Below, in pieces: positions 1 through 11,910 of a stretch of 64,000 nt of DNA (its first letter is position 1; each line of letters begins with the position of its first letter). Location of the stretch: NCBI RefSeq assembly GCF_017377735.1, contig NZ_JAFVMH010000006.1, forward strand, positions 62,001 through 126,000, given 5' to 3'. This DNA comes from Acetobacter garciniae. Lineage in GTDB: Bacteria > Pseudomonadota > Alphaproteobacteria > Acetobacterales > Acetobacteraceae. The notes beneath the pieces were generated by a model. It did not search any database and was not told the DNA's origin. It saw nothing but the letters and a program-made list of their open reading frames with translations. The position numbers and the translations under genes are program-made.

Positions 1-233
1 TCCATGGCCAGCAGGTCCTGGCCCTTGAACAGAACACTGCCCGCCGTGACCTCGTAATCCTCACGCCCGGCGAGAACGTAGGACAGCGTGGACTTGCCGC
101 AGCCATTGGGGCCCATGATGGCATGCACCTCACCGGGGGGGATGCTCAGATCCACGCCGCGCAGGATCTGCTTTTCCTGCCCGTCAGCATCGATTCTGGC
201 TTTCAGTCCGGAAATTTCCAAAAACTGGCTCAT
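1..233 (-). CDS. sufC: SufC, Fe-S cluster assembly ATPase (5' part only)
   Basis: This is the N-terminal 77 residues of SufC, the cytoplasmic ABC-type ATPase that works with SufB and SufD on the iron-sulfur scaffold. The gene runs off the left edge of the window. The Walker A motif GPNGCGKST lies at residues 41-49, after the usual SufC-type N-terminus (MSQFLEISGL). The start ATG at 233 lies 13 bases beyond the stop of sufB on the same strand, so it is the third gene of a suf operon. The walker B and signature motifs lie outside the window. Identification is confident from the motif and the neighbour. Confidence 0.95.
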   Translation of the reverse strand, partial: MSQFLEISGLKARIDADGQEKQILRGVDLSIPPGEVHAIMGPNGCGKSTLSYVLAGREDYEVTAGSVLFKGQDLLAM

Positions 234-246
234 GGTCTGTACTTCC

Positions 247-1737
247 TTACCCAACGCTGCCTTCAAGGCTGATCTGCAACAGTTTCTGCGCCTCGACCGC
301 GAATTCCATCGGCAGTTCCTTCAGAACGTCGCGACAAAACCCGTTCACGATCAGGCCCACGGCGTCTTCCTCGGACAGGCCGCGCTGACGGCAGTAAAAC
401 AACTGGTCTTCCGAAATTTTCGATGTCGTCGCCTCGTGCTCGATCCGGGCCGCCATGTTGCGGCTTTCGATATACGGCACGGTATGCGCGCCACACTGAT
501 CGCCGATCAGCAGGCTGTCGCATTGCGTGAAATTGCGCGCACCCGACGCCTTGGGCTGCACGCGCACAAGACCGCGATAGGTGCTGTCCGACCGGCCGGC
601 ACTGATGGTCTTGGCAATAATGGTCGAGCGTGTATTGCGCCCGATATGGATCATCTTGGTGCCGGTATCGGCCTGCTGGCAGTTATTCGTGACCGCGACC
701 GAATAGAATTCCCCCACCGAGCCTTCACCCTGAAGAATGCAGGACGGATATTTCCAGGTAATGGCCGATCCGGTTTCCACCTGGGTCCAGGAAATCTTGG
801 AGCGCGCACCGCGGCACGCACCGCGCTTGGTGACGAAATTGTAGATCCCGCCACGCCCTTCCTCATCCCCCGGATACCAGTTCTGCACCGTGGAATACTT
901 GATCGAGGCGTCATCCATCGCCACCAGTTCCACAACGGCTGCGTGCAACTGGTTTTCGTCACGCATGGGGGCCGTGCAGCCTTCAAGGTAGGAGACGGAA
1001 GCCCCTTCCTCCACCACGATCAGCGTGCGTTCGAACTGCCCGGTATTGCGCGCATTGATGCGGAAATAGGTGGACAGTTCCATCGGGCAGCGCACGCCCT
1101 TGGGCACGTAGACGAACGAGCCATCCGTAAACACGGCGGAGTTCAGGGCGGCAAAGAAGTTATCGCCCGCCGGCACCACGCTGCCCAGGTATTTGCGCAC
1201 CAGTTCGGGGTGATCCTTCACCGCTTCGGAAATGGGGCAGAAGATCACGCCGGCTTCTTCCAGCGTCTTGCGGAAGGTGGTGGCGACCGAAACACTGTCG
1301 AACACCGCATCCACCGCCACGGGCGGGCGGGCGGTTTCGCCCTCGGGCAGTTCCACCCCGGCCAGCAGGGCCTGTTCATGCAGCGGAATACCCAGCTTTT
1401 CATACGTCCGGAGCAGTTCCGGGTCGACTTCTTCCAGCGACTTGGGGCCCGGCTTGCGGCGGGGGGCTGCGTAGTAATGCAGGTCCTGGTAGTCGATGGG
1501 GGGATAGGACACCTTGGCCCATGTGGGTTCGCGCATGGCCTGCCACGTCGCAAACGCCGCCAGACGCCATTCCAGCATCCATTCGGGCTCTTCCTTGCGG
1601 GTTGAAATCAGACGGATGATGTCTTCATTCAGCCCCTTGGGAGCCATATCCATCTCGATCTCGGTCTCGAAGCCCCATTTATATGTGGACTGACCGAGTT
1701 TTTCGACGGCTTCGCGGGTTTCTGTTACGGCCGGCAT
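247..1737 (-). CDS. sufB: SufB, Fe-S cluster scaffold protein
   Basis: 496 residues, full length for SufB. It is the scaffold subunit of the SufBCD complex, on which iron-sulfur clusters are built in the cytoplasm. The reading frame shows the typical N-terminus with a KWGF element, the central [18 protein letters not shown] region, and the conserved C-terminal core including the [11 protein letters not shown] segment with its cysteine. The ATG at 1737 follows the stop of the Rrf2-type regulator gene almost directly (stop codon 1741-1743), and sufC follows downstream, so the genes are co-transcribed. A 505-codon open frame on the opposite strand is a high-GC shadow and not a gene. Confidence 0.97.
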   Translation of the reverse strand: MPAVTETREAVEKLGQSTYKWGFETEIEMDMAPKGLNEDIIRLISTRKEEPEWMLEWRLAAFATWQAMREPTWAKVSYPPIDYQDLHYYAAPRRKPGPKSLEEVDPELLRTYEKLGIPLHEQALLAGVELPEGETARPPVAVDAVFDSVSVATTFRKTLEEAGVIFCPISEAVKDHPELVRKYLGSVVPAGDNFFAALNSAVFTDGSFVYVPKGVRCPMELSTYFRINARNTGQFERTLIVVEEGASVSYLEGCTAPMRDENQLHAAVVELVAMDDASIKYSTVQNWYPGDEEGRGGIYNFVTKRGACRGARSKISWTQVETGSAITWKYPSCILQGEGSVGEFYSVAVTNNCQQADTGTKMIHIGRNTRSTIIAKTISAGRSDSTYRGLVRVQPKASGARNFTQCDSLLIGDQCGAHTVPYIESRNMAARIEHEATTSKISEDQLFYCRQRGLSEEDAVGLIVNGFCRDVLKELPMEFAVEAQKLLQISLEGSVG

Positions 1738-1740
1738 GAG

Positions 1741-2211
1741 CTAGGCCCCTCCACGCAGTTCTTGAACAGTACTTGCCGCGCCATTGCCAGCATAAGGGCG
1801 TGGCGGGCGGATTGTCTGGCTCTGGCGCATGCTCTCGAGCGAGATGCCCTCCAGCGTCGTGCGGATGGCCTGGTTGATCGTATCCCAGCTGCCGCACAGG
1901 CTGCACGATACGCCGTTATCGCACCCCCCGCCATCGACACAGGCGGTCAGGGCGATCTTGCCATCCACCGCCGTGATCACGCTGGCGACGGAAATATCGG
2001 CAAGCGGCCTTGCCAGCCTGTAGCCACCCTTGGCCCCGCGTTGCGACAGCACGAAACCATCCCCCGCAAGAACCTTAAGCACCTTGGCAACGGTCGGTTC
2101 CGGCACGCCGGTTTCGTGCGCCAGACAGGGAGAGGTCACAACCCCCGCCTGCTCGCCAAGCCTTACGAGAATGACAATCGCGTAGTCCGCCAGGCGGGAA
2201 AGTTTCAGCAT
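1741..2211 (-). CDS. Rrf2-family SUF operon regulator
   Basis: 156 residues from the ATG at 2211, chosen because MLKLSRLADYA is the usual Rrf2/IscR-type N-terminus; an in-frame start lies six codons upstream at 2229. The N-terminal winged helix contains an alternating pattern ending in KGGYRLARP (about residues 61-69). Four cysteines at 91, 97, 103 and 106 fit an iron-sulfur cluster site, although the spacing differs from that of E. coli IscR. It is the first gene of the suf run, which implies that it senses Fe-S status and controls this operon, probably including itself. That role is inferred from family and position. Confidence 0.9.
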   Translation of the reverse strand: MLKLSRLADYAIVILVRLGEQAGVVTSPCLAHETGVPEPTVAKVLKVLAGDGFVLSQRGAKGGYRLARPLADISVASVITAVDGKIALTACVDGGGCDNGVSCSLCGSWDTINQAIRTTLEGISLESMRQSQTIRPPRPYAGNGAASTVQELRGGA

Positions 2212-2352
2212 TATCCGGCCTTCACCCAATTAAAGACCTGTGCGGTCCTGTTTCGGATACATGGCCCCAAGAAGGACCTGCGTCAACCCAAATCGGCGGG
2301 AATATTGCCCCCGCATAGCTGTCCCTCGCCCCTGCCGTGCCGGGGTTCGGGC

Positions 2353-3651
2353 CTATTGCGCATTCAGCCCGAACATCAGCCGCAGGACGGCGAACAGCAA
2401 CGCCCCCACCCCAAAGCCCACCAGCGTGCCGTTGAAACGGATGAACTGCAGGTCCTTGCCCACCCGCAGTTCCAGCCGGTCGGCCATTTCCACCGTGTTC
2501 CAGCCCGACACCACGCGGGCGATGAAGTCGCCCACACGCTCACGCGCAAAGGGCAGCATGCGCAGGACGGCGCGGTTGGTCCCATCCACGATCCGCCTGC
2601 GCAGCACCTCGTCGTCGCGCGCCTGCGTGGCAAGGCGGGTCAGGCCATCACGAACGAGAGAGGCCACGCGGCCTTCGGGGTCTTCGATGTCGGACTCCAC
2701 CATGCGGCGGAATCGGTGCCAGATATCGCCCCACCAGCCCGCGACACTTTCATGCGACAGGACGGACATGACAGCCTGGGTGAATTCCCGCCCGCGTTCG
2801 GGGTCGGTCTCGATCCGGTCCACCTGCGCACGCACCCAGGTGGTAAAGCCTTCGCGCAGGCTGGAATTTTCCGGGTCGATCCGCTCCAGTTCCTTCCCCG
2901 CCGCCAGAATGACCTTGGTGGCGATGGACCCGCCAATGGCCCAGCCCAGAAAGCGCCCGCCCTGTTCGCGCACCCGGTCCTCGATCATGGCGCGCAGCGA
3001 TGCTTCCTTGGATTGCAGGCCGTCCTTGATCTGGCCCAGCAGATAGGACAGCACCTCCTGGTGCCGGTCGTCATCGACCATGCTGCGCAACGCCTTGGCG
3101 ATCACGGGGGCAAGATCGTTCCCCCCCAGCAGGCGCGGCAGCACGCGTGCCAGCCCACGGCTGGCGCGCCCGTCTTCCAGACGGTCGAGAATCTGCGGGG
3201 TGGAGCGGGTCAGCGCGCCAACGATCGTGTCCTGTGTCGCGGGGTCGTCGAGAATGCGGGCCACAAGGGCGGGCACGTCCATCTGGGCGAGAACCCGCGT
3301 GACTTCCTTTTCGGTGAAAACCTGCCCCGCGACAAAACGACCCAGCGCATTACCCAGGCGGTCCTTCTGCGCGGGCAGGATCGCGGTGTGGGGAATCGGC
3401 AGCCCCATAGGGTGGCGAAACAGCGCGACCACGGCGAACCAGTCGGCCAGGCCGCCAACAACCCCCGCCCGCGCCCCCGCCCGCAGCATTTCCAGCCAGA
3501 ATCCGTCCGTGACCCAACCGGCCGCGGGCGCTGCATAGCCAAGAACGGTCAACCCGCCCATCAGCACCAGCAGGCCTGTGGCCGCCCTCTTGTATCGCCG
3601 CAGCATCTGGCGGGCGGCGAAATCCCCTGCGTTTTCGACTTGTGACGTCAT
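2353..3651 (-). CDS. DUF445 family membrane protein
   Basis: 432 residues. It matches the DUF445 (YjiN-like) family. A hydrophobic segment near residues 22-45 is followed by the family hallmark GGLADWFAVVALFRHPMGLP at about 65-84, then a long helical region rich in charged residues, and a second hydrophobic segment at the C-terminus (about 410-430). This suggests an inner membrane protein anchored at both ends, with a large soluble helical domain. The molecular function of DUF445 is not known. It is transcribed towards the suf operon but is separated from it by about 140 bases, and is divergent from the PEP carboxylase homologue. Confidence 0.85.
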   Translation of the reverse strand: MTSQVENAGDFAARQMLRRYKRAATGLLVLMGGLTVLGYAAPAAGWVTDGFWLEMLRAGARAGVVGGLADWFAVVALFRHPMGLPIPHTAILPAQKDRLGNALGRFVAGQVFTEKEVTRVLAQMDVPALVARILDDPATQDTIVGALTRSTPQILDRLEDGRASRGLARVLPRLLGGNDLAPVIAKALRSMVDDDRHQEVLSYLLGQIKDGLQSKEASLRAMIEDRVREQGGRFLGWAIGGSIATKVILAAGKELERIDPENSSLREGFTTWVRAQVDRIETDPERGREFTQAVMSVLSHESVAGWWGDIWHRFRRMVESDIEDPEGRVASLVRDGLTRLATQARDDEVLRRRIVDGTNRAVLRMLPFARERVGDFIARVVSGWNTVEMADRLELRVGKDLQFIRFNGTLVGFGVGALLFAVLRLMFGLNAQ

Positions 3652-3866
3652 GCCTGTTCGATAGCACCACGCAGCGCCAGCCCCAAGTGTCCGCTACGGG
3701 CATGCACCCGCAAGCGCGGTCTGCTGTCCGCATTGGCCATTGCACTGCCCCGGGCTTTCACGCCGCCTGTTGCGCGCGCCTGGCAGACGTGAAAAGACTC
3801 ACCCTCGCGTTTGCGCATAAATTCACGTGTCTCAACGACCAATCCTGCAAGGACCCCGCGCGCCCC

Positions 3867-6665
3867 ATGTCCCCTGATCTTTCATCTCTTCCGCCGCGCA
3901 TCGGCAGCCTGCTCGCATCCGTGGGCGAGGCATCGGCCCCCGGCACAGTGGCGGAAGGCACCAATCCGGTCATGGCGACGGCCCTGCGCCTTGGCGAGGC
4001 CTTCGAGCGGGAGGAGATCAGCTACGGCGATATTCTCGGCCTGATCCGTACCCTGCGGGACGAGGCGTTCCTGAACCGCGCACGGCGCCTGCACCGCTAT
4101 GTTGGGGGGGCCACCCTTGCCGCATCGCACGACAAGCTGCGCGAGGTGGCCGAACATATCCGCGCCACCCTGCCCGAACCCAGCTTTGCGGCTTTCCAGG
4201 AAGCGATCAGCACCATCCGCTTCGCCGCCGTGTTCACCGCCCACCCGACATTCGCCCTGAGCAACCCGGTCTATGCGGCCGTGGCGGCCAGTGCCTCCAC
4301 CGCCATCCCGCCCGAGACCGCACCTTTCTTCGAGACGCATCGCCGTGCAGCCCCCCCCACGCTGGAGGAGGAATTCACGCTGGCCGCACAGGCCATAACC
4401 CGCGCGCGTGACGCCATAGACCTGCTGTCCACCGCCCTGCTGGAAACCGCGAAAACCACCTGGCCCGAAGACTGGAACCATCTGGCCCCCTGCCCCGTCA
4501 TTGCCACAAGCTGGGTCGGTTACGACACGGACGGCCGCACGGATATCGGCTGGTGGGATACGCTGCGCCTGCGGCTGCGCATGAAACTGTTTCAGCTCAT
4601 GCGGCTGGAAGCCCAGATTACCCATGAAGGGGTGCTGGCCCCCGAACTGGCGGAAAGGCTGCAAAACGCCATAAGCTGCGTCAAGGCCCAGATCAGTGCG
4701 GCCCCGGCGGGCCCGGCCGATGTGCAGGCAGTGGCGAATTTCGCGCGGCTGATGGTGGACGGGCGCGAAACCGCCCTGACCCACGCGCAGGAGCTTGAAG
4801 GGCTGTTGCAGGCCGCGATCGACACCGCCCCGCCATCGGCCCAGGTGCCGCTGGCCGTGGCCCGCGCGGGCTTTCTGGCCCACGGGCTGGGGCTGGCCCA
4901 TACGCATGTGCGCCTGAATTCCGTGCAGGTGCATAATTTCGTCCGCCAGAAGCTCAAGCTGCTGGACGACCCCACCAACCCGGTGCATCGCCGCGCCCTG
5001 CTGATCCAGGTGAACGAGGCGCTGGAGAATGTCGAGGCGGTGCCGGTCGATTTCGGCGCGCTCCTGAACGACCCGTCCACGGCGGGGCGGCTGCTGATGA
5101 CCATCGCCCAGATCACCAAGTTCGTGGATACGCAGACCCCGGTCCGCTTCCTGATCGCGGAGACCGAAACCGGCTACACGCTGCTGGCCGCCCTGTGGGC
5201 CGCGACCCATTTCGGCGTTGCCGAGCATATCGAAATCTCCCCCCTGTTCGAGACGGAGGAAGCGCTGGTCAACGGCGCGCATATCGTGGAGGAAGCCCTG
5301 CGCTCCCCCGCATGGCGCGCCTATGTGCGGCGCATGGGGCGTATCTGCTTCCAGTTCGGCTATTCCGATTCCGGCCGCTATATCGGCCAGCTTGCCGCAT
5401 CCTACCAGATCGAACGGCTGCGCCTGCGGATCGGGGACCTGCTGGCCCGCTGGGGGCTGTCCGATGTCACGGTCGTGTTTTTCGACACGCATGGCGAAAG
5501 CATCGGCCGGGGTGCCCACCCCTTTCGTCTTGCGGACCGGCTCGACTATCTTTCCCCCGCGCATGTGCGCAACCGGTTCGAGGAAAGCGGCATTGTCTGG
5601 CGGGAGGAAACATCCTTCCAGGGCGGGGATGGCTACCTGCTGTTCGGCACCCCGGAACTGGCCAGTGCGACACTGGCGACCATTGCCGAGAACATCTACC
5701 TGCCCCACCGCCAGGACAGCGACCCGATCTACGACCACCCCGATTTCGCGGCGGATTTCTTCTCCAGCGTGATCGAGAACATGAAAAGCCTGGTGGCCGA
5801 TCCGGGCTATGCCGCCCTGCTGGGCGCGTTCGGCCCGTCTTTGATCGATCGTACTGGCTCGCGCCCGCCCGCGCGCCAGAGTGCGGAGGCCGCGACCCGC
5901 AGCCGCATCACCCATCCGGGCCAGCTACGCGCCATTCCCAACAACGCCATCCTGCAACAGCTTGGCTGGTGCGCGAACACGCTGCAAGGGCTGGGGGCCG
6001 CCGCGCGCCGCCATCCCGAAACCTTCGAGACGCTGAACACTTCCAGCCCGCGCTTTCACCGCGCCCTGGATTTCGCGCGCCATGCGCTGGCCTGCTCGGA
6101 TGACAAGGTGCTTAAAAGTGTGGTCTGCCTGTTGGACCCCGGCTTCTGGCTGGACCGCGCGAGCGAGGAAAAAGCCGCCAAGCGCCGCCAGGCTTTTCTG
6201 GGGATCATGCGGGATCTGGAAAAACTGAACCTTTCGGCGGAATTGCAGACCCTGTTCCGCCGCATCCAGGCGGACCACCTGGCCCTGCGCGAAGCCTGGC
6301 AGCACGCCCCCCGGGTGGAGCCGCGCATTCGCCTGCTGCACGCAATCCGTATCATGCTGATCGAACGCATCTGGCTGCTGGCATGCCGTATTCCCTTCTT
6401 CATGCCCCGCGGCGGCTTCAACCACGAAACCATGATGCAGCAGATCCTCTGCCTCGATATCCCTGCCGTGTTGCAGGAACTGGGCAATATCTTCCCCACC
6501 GGCACGGGCCCTTCGGAACTGGACTTCCACGAACCCGCAGGCCCGCGGGACGAAGGCATTTACGTGCGCGAACACAGGGAAATCTTCACCCCCATGGGGC
6601 AGTTGTTCGAACTCCTGCGCGAGATCAGCGTCGCCCTCATGCACGATATCGGCGCGTTCGGCTGA
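3867..6665 (+). CDS. ppc: Divergent phosphoenolpyruvate carboxylase homologue
   Basis: 932 residues from the ATG at 3867 (MSPDLSSLPP); the frame is open upstream to 3642, but that part looks non-coding. It belongs to the PEP carboxylase family, which makes oxaloacetate from PEP and bicarbonate. TAHPT is at residues 124-128, PLFET at 459-463 (metal-ligand Glu 462) and GYSDSGR at 498-504 (metal-ligand Asp 501). However, the lysine after GYSDS is arginine (R504). The catalytic glycine loop, FHGRGGSIGRG in E. coli, reads FDTHGESIGRG (539-549). The C-terminus lacks the usual RNTG end and the RPxKR segment is altered. The fold assignment is firm; carboxylase activity should not be assumed. Confidence 0.8.
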   Translation: MSPDLSSLPPRIGSLLASVGEASAPGTVAEGTNPVMATALRLGEAFEREEISYGDILGLIRTLRDEAFLNRARRLHRYVGGATLAASHDKLREVAEHIRATLPEPSFAAFQEAISTIRFAAVFTAHPTFALSNPVYAAVAASASTAIPPETAPFFETHRRAAPPTLEEEFTLAAQAITRARDAIDLLSTALLETAKTTWPEDWNHLAPCPVIATSWVGYDTDGRTDIGWWDTLRLRLRMKLFQLMRLEAQITHEGVLAPELAERLQNAISCVKAQISAAPAGPADVQAVANFARLMVDGRETALTHAQELEGLLQAAIDTAPPSAQVPLAVARAGFLAHGLGLAHTHVRLNSVQVHNFVRQKLKLLDDPTNPVHRRALLIQVNEALENVEAVPVDFGALLNDPSTAGRLLMTIAQITKFVDTQTPVRFLIAETETGYTLLAALWAATHFGVAEHIEISPLFETEEALVNGAHIVEEALRSPAWRAYVRRMGRICFQFGYSDSGRYIGQLAASYQIERLRLRIGDLLARWGLSDVTVVFFDTHGESIGRGAHPFRLADRLDYLSPAHVRNRFEESGIVWREETSFQGGDGYLLFGTPELASATLATIAENIYLPHRQDSDPIYDHPDFAADFFSSVIENMKSLVADPGYAALLGAFGPSLIDRTGSRPPARQSAEAATRSRITHPGQLRAIPNNAILQQLGWCANTLQGLGAAARRHPETFETLNTSSPRFHRALDFARHALACSDDKVLKSVVCLLDPGFWLDRASEEKAAKRRQAFLGIMRDLEKLNLSAELQTLFRRIQADHLALREAWQHAPRVEPRIRLLHAIRIMLIERIWLLACRIPFFMPRGGFNHETMMQQILCLDIPAVLQELGNIFPTGTGPSELDFHEPAGPRDEGIYVREHREIFTPMGQLFELLREISVALMHDIGAFG

Positions 6666-6744
6666 CAGGCGCGTCGTTCCTCCGTTAAGGTCGAAGAGGC
6701 AGCTTCAAAAGCCTGTCCGCGACATATCGGGGGCATTGCATAGA

Positions 6745-6850
6745 AGTTCGGCCGCCACTTTTTTAAAAACGTGGCGTTCCCTCAAGCTTTTTGAAAAAAA
6801 CTTCACCAAAAACTTTTATCATCATCGGGAGACTGTTTTGGAACGGTCTC
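6745..6850. repeat. Intergenic palindromic repeat element
   Basis: Three imperfect palindromes lie in a row between the PEP carboxylase homologue and fusA. CGCCAC plus a T run (6753-6764) pairs with an A run plus GTGGCG (6765-6776). AAGCTTTTT pairs with AAAAAACTT (6784-6803). GAGACTGTT (6829-6837) pairs with AACGGTCTC (6842-6850) around a four-base loop. From memory, similar AAGTTTTTGGTGAAG-type units recur in intergenic regions of Komagataeibacter and Gluconacetobacter, but only one copy is visible here. It may also end transcription of the upstream gene. Confidence 0.55.
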
Positions 6851-6881
6851 TGCGCCGCCGCCCGGAACAGGGCCCCATAGC

Positions 6882-6917
6882 AAAAAGGGCTGCCCCGAAA
6901 CCGGAGCAGCCCTTTTT
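6882..6917. terminator. Bidirectional rho-independent terminator, fusA end
   Basis: A perfect 12-bp stem (6882-6893 with 6906-6917; core GGGCTGC/GCAGCCC) is flanked by five A on the left and five T on the right, so it can terminate in either direction. It lies 26 bases beyond the stop of fusA (minus strand) and also downstream of the plus-strand PEP carboxylase homologue. Confidence 0.9.
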
Positions 6918-6942
6918 ATTTAACCGCCTGAAAGCGACGTTA

Positions 6943-9030
<2,088 letters not shown>

Positions 9031-9272
9031 GAAAACCTCCAGAAAACAGGTCAGGCGCGACAGGAATCCCTTCGCGCCTGTGGCCACCGAACACCACGGC
9101 CCCTGCCTGAAACAACGCCGTTCAGGAAGGCCGGCTGCCGGATCCCGGCCGATAGACAAAGATGCCTGGCATGCAGCCAGCCACCCGAACCACACAGAAA
9201 CCGGGCCCCTGCCTTATGGCCGCATGGGCCACGGGCACGAACCCGGCTCCGCCGAAGACAGGCCCCGAAAAA

Positions 9273-9578
9273 TCAGGCGCTGACGGCGACCTGCTTCTTG
9301 GCCTGAGCGCGCTGCACGCGACGCTTGACGACCAGCGCTTCCGTGGGGAGCTTGCGGTTGGGCGTGCCCAGCAGGAACGCATCCAGGCCGCCATTGTGTT
9401 CGATGGTGCGCAGCCCGCGGGTGCTTACGCGCATGCGCACGGCAGAACCCAGGATTTCGGACACCAGGGACGCTTCCTGCAGGTTGGGCAGAAAACGGCG
9501 ACGGCTCTTGTTGTTGGCATGACTGACGTTGTTTCCGGTCAGCACGCCCTTGCCGGTGATGTGGCAACGACGGGACAT
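9273..9578 (-). CDS. rpmB: Ribosomal protein bL28
   Basis: 101 residues from the ATG at 9578. The start [24 protein letters not shown] and the following basic RRRFLPNLQ segment are diagnostic of L28, a protein of the large ribosomal subunit. An open frame continues upstream of the ATG but carries no L28 similarity. The C-terminus ([12 protein letters not shown]) is basic. It is transcribed in the same direction as fusA, 242 bases upstream of it; the spacer shows no clear terminator and probably holds the fusA promoter. Confidence 0.97.
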   Translation of the reverse strand: MSRRCHITGKGVLTGNNVSHANNKSRRRFLPNLQEASLVSEILGSAVRMRVSTRGLRTIEHNGGLDAFLLGTPNRKLPTEALVVKRRVQRAQAKKQVAVSA

Positions 9579-9724
9579 TGTCTCATCCTTAGTCTTGACT
9601 AAAAAATAGGAACAGAGGGCCGAGACAGACGCCCGGCAATCACATTCACGATTGGCGCGGCTTATGACTGACCCGCCGCCTCCCGTCAAGGGTTGTGCCC
9701 AGGCTTTCTCGCCTGGGCGCCAGT

Positions 9725-10018
9725 TTAATTTCCCGGCCCGGTCTCGGTGTCGGCATGGACGGAGGCATGGACATCCCCCGAACGCACGCTGGCAGCCGCT
9801 GATTCGAGAATGCGCAGAACCGTATCACGGTCCATGCTACGCGCCAGCACGCCCAGCGCACCGCCCAGAAGGGCGGAAGCCACGGCCAAAGGCGGGAATT
9901 TCTCCTGCTTGAGGTGATCGATCGCATGTTCGACCACCATGGCGCACCGGGCCAGGTCTTCGGGCACTTCGGGCCCGGTTCCGCCGTCGTGTCCGGTATT
10001 GTCCGCTGTATCAGCCAT
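9725..10018 (-). CDS. Small conserved-looking protein of unknown function
   Basis: 97 residues. I do not recognise a family. The start ATG at 10018 has a good ribosome binding site (AAGGGAG, spacing about six bases), which supports a real gene. The first 20 residues are acidic and rich in Gly and Asp. A middle helical part includes a moderately hydrophobic stretch ([17 protein letters not shown], about 46-62), and the tail is polar. It has no cysteine pair or signal peptide. It lies between the Atm1-type exporter gene and rpmB, all on the minus strand with short gaps. Confidence 0.7.
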   Translation of the reverse strand: MADTADNTGHDGGTGPEVPEDLARCAMVVEHAIDHLKQEKFPPLAVASALLGGALGVLARSMDRDTVLRILESAAASVRSGDVHASVHADTETGPGN

Positions 10019-10101
10019 GTCTTTCTCCCTTGCTGCGTTACGACCCGGATTCGACGGGTCGTCGCTGTTGGCCGTTCATGGGCCGCCAATCCAATACGCG
10101 C

Positions 10102-11910
10102 TTACGCCCCTTCGCTGCCCTGTGCCGCCCACATGGCGGCGTAAGGCCCGCCTTCGGCCAGCAGGGCCGCATGCGTTCCACGCTGCACCACAAGCCCGTG
10201 GCCCATCACCAGGATTTCATCCGCATCCACGATGGTGGACAGGCGATGGGCTATGACAAGGGTCGTGCGCCGGGCGGCGACAGTCTTCAGCGCTGCCTGA
10301 ATTTCCTTTTCGGTATGTGTGTCCAACGCGCTTGTGGCCTCGTCAAGCACAAGAACGCGTGGGTCTTTCAGAATCGTCCTGGCAATGGCCACGCGCTGCT
10401 TTTCGCCCCCCGAAAGCTTCAGCCCGCGCTCACCCACCCGGGTTTTGTACCCTTCGGGCAGGGAGGCGATGAAATCATGGATCTGGGCCAGCCGGGCCGC
10501 CTGTTCCACCTCGTCCTGCGTGGCGCCCAGACGGCCATAGGCGATGTTGTAGCCGATCGTGTCGTTGAACAGCACGGTATCCTGCGGCACCACGCCAATG
10601 GCGGCCCGCAGGTCGGCCTGGCGGTAATCGCGCACGTCATGCCCGTCCACCAGCACCGCACCCGAGGATACATCGTAAAAGCGGAACAGCAGACGGCTGA
10701 TGGTGGACTTGCCGGCCCCGGTGCTGCCGACAATGGCGACCTTGTGCCCCGGCTCCACCATGAAGCTGACCCCGTGCAATATCTCGCGGTCGGGGCGGTA
10801 GCCGAAGCGGACATCGCGGAACTCCACCCGGGCGGGGGCCGAGACCGAAAGCTTCGTGGCCAGTGGCAGCGGGTTGGGCGGGTCGGCTACCTCCACCACC
10901 TCATCGGCCAGGCCCAGCATGTGTTCGAGATCCACCAGGGCCGTGCGAATGCCCGAATAGACCGAGCCCAGGAAATTGAGCGGGCCGTACAACTGAAGCA
11001 GGTAGGTGTTCACCATCACGAACTCGCCCACCGTAATGCGCCCGGCCTGCACGTCGAACCCGCCCAGCAGCATGATGGCGGCCAGGGAGATCGCGATAAT
11101 GGCGGCCTGCCCGAAATTGAGCGTGCCCAGCGAATACTGCGTGCTCAATGCCGCCTGTTCGTAGCGCGCCTGTGCGCTGTCGTAGCGCGCAGCCTCGTGC
11201 TCCTCGTTGCCGAAATACTTGACGGTCTCGTAATTGAGCAGGCTGTCCAGCGCCTTGCCCGTGGCCTCGCTGTTCGTCTCGTTCATGCGCCGCCGAATGC
11301 CCAGCCGCCATGTCGTGAACCGCACGGTGAACAGGATATAGGCCGCGATCATCGCCACCATCAGGGCGACGTATTTCCAGTTGAACACGTGCCCGATCAC
11401 GCCCATGACCAGCACCGCCTGCAAGATGGTGGGCGAGATGGACATGATCATCCGCAGCAGGGTCTCGACCGCCTCGGTCCCGCGTTCTATGGCGCGGGTG
11501 ACGCCCCCCGTGCGCCGGTCGAGGTGAAAGCGCATGGATAAAGCGTGCATGTGCTGGAAGCTGCGATACGCCGCCTGCCGCGCGACCCTGAAGCGCACCG
11601 GGGCGAACAGCGCGTCACGCAGGTTGGTCAGCGCGGCGGAAATCAGCCGGACCAGCCCGTAGCCGATAATCAGCAGGGCCGGAGCCATGGCCAGGCTGTC
11701 GGGATGCACGAAGCGGTCCACCACGCGGCTGTAGACAAGCGGGACCGCCAGTGTCGCAAGCTCGCCCGCGACCATGACCAGCAGCACCAGCACCACGCGC
11801 CAGCGCAGGGCACGGTTTCCCGCTGGCCAGAGATAGGGCAGCAGGCGGGCAAATGTCATGCTGGCCGGTTTGTGCAACGGCCCGGACGCCGCGTTATGGG
11901 AAGGACGCAT
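10102..11910 (-). CDS. Atm1-type ABC exporter (fused membrane and ATPase domains)
   Basis: About 602 residues if the ATG at 11910 is used; ATGs at 11976 and 11859 are also in frame and none has a clear ribosome binding site. The N-terminal half has six likely membrane spans. ETVKYFGNEEHE in the membrane domain is the hallmark of the Atm1/HMT group, which exports glutathione-linked sulfur or metal species across the inner membrane. The ATPase half has Walker A GSTGAGKST at 395-403, the signature LSGGEKQR, and Walker B with LVLDEATSALD. A thiol-metabolism role is inferred from family. A glutathione synthetase gene also occurs in this window, but it is not linked. Confidence 0.9.
   Translation of the reverse strand: MRPSHNAASGPLHKPASMTFARLLPYLWPAGNRALRWRVVLVLLVMVAGELATLAVPLVYSRVVDRFVHPDSLAMAPALLIIGYGLVRLISAALTNLRDALFAPVRFRVARQAAYRSFQHMHALSMRFHLDRRTGGVTRAIERGTEAVETLLRMIMSISPTILQAVLVMGVIGHVFNWKYVALMVAMIAAYILFTVRFTTWRLGIRRRMNETNSEATGKALDSLLNYETVKYFGNEEHEAARYDSAQARYEQAALSTQYSLGTLNFGQAAIIAISLAAIMLLGGFDVQAGRITVGEFVMVNTYLLQLYGPLNFLGSVYSGIRTALVDLEHMLGLADEVVEVADPPNPLPLATKLSVSAPARVEFRDVRFGYRPDREILHGVSFMVEPGHKVAIVGSTGAGKSTISRLLFRFYDVSSGAVLVDGHDVRDYRQADLRAAIGVVPQDTVLFNDTIGYNIAYGRLGATQDEVEQAARLAQIHDFIASLPEGYKTRVGERGLKLSGGEKQRVAIARTILKDPRVLVLDEATSALDTHTEKEIQAALKTVAARRTTLVIAHRLSTIVDADEILVMGHGLVVQRGTHAALLAEGGPYAAMWAAQGSEGA

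Noticed and set aside
88-1605. 505-codon open frame on plus across sufB
   Set aside because: It is antisense to a clearly conserved gene; the protein is His/Arg/Gly-rich with no domain, as expected for the shadow of high-GC coding DNA.
3882-5915. 677-codon open frame on minus across the PEP carboxylase homologue
   Set aside because: The plus frame has conserved family motifs; the minus frame does not.
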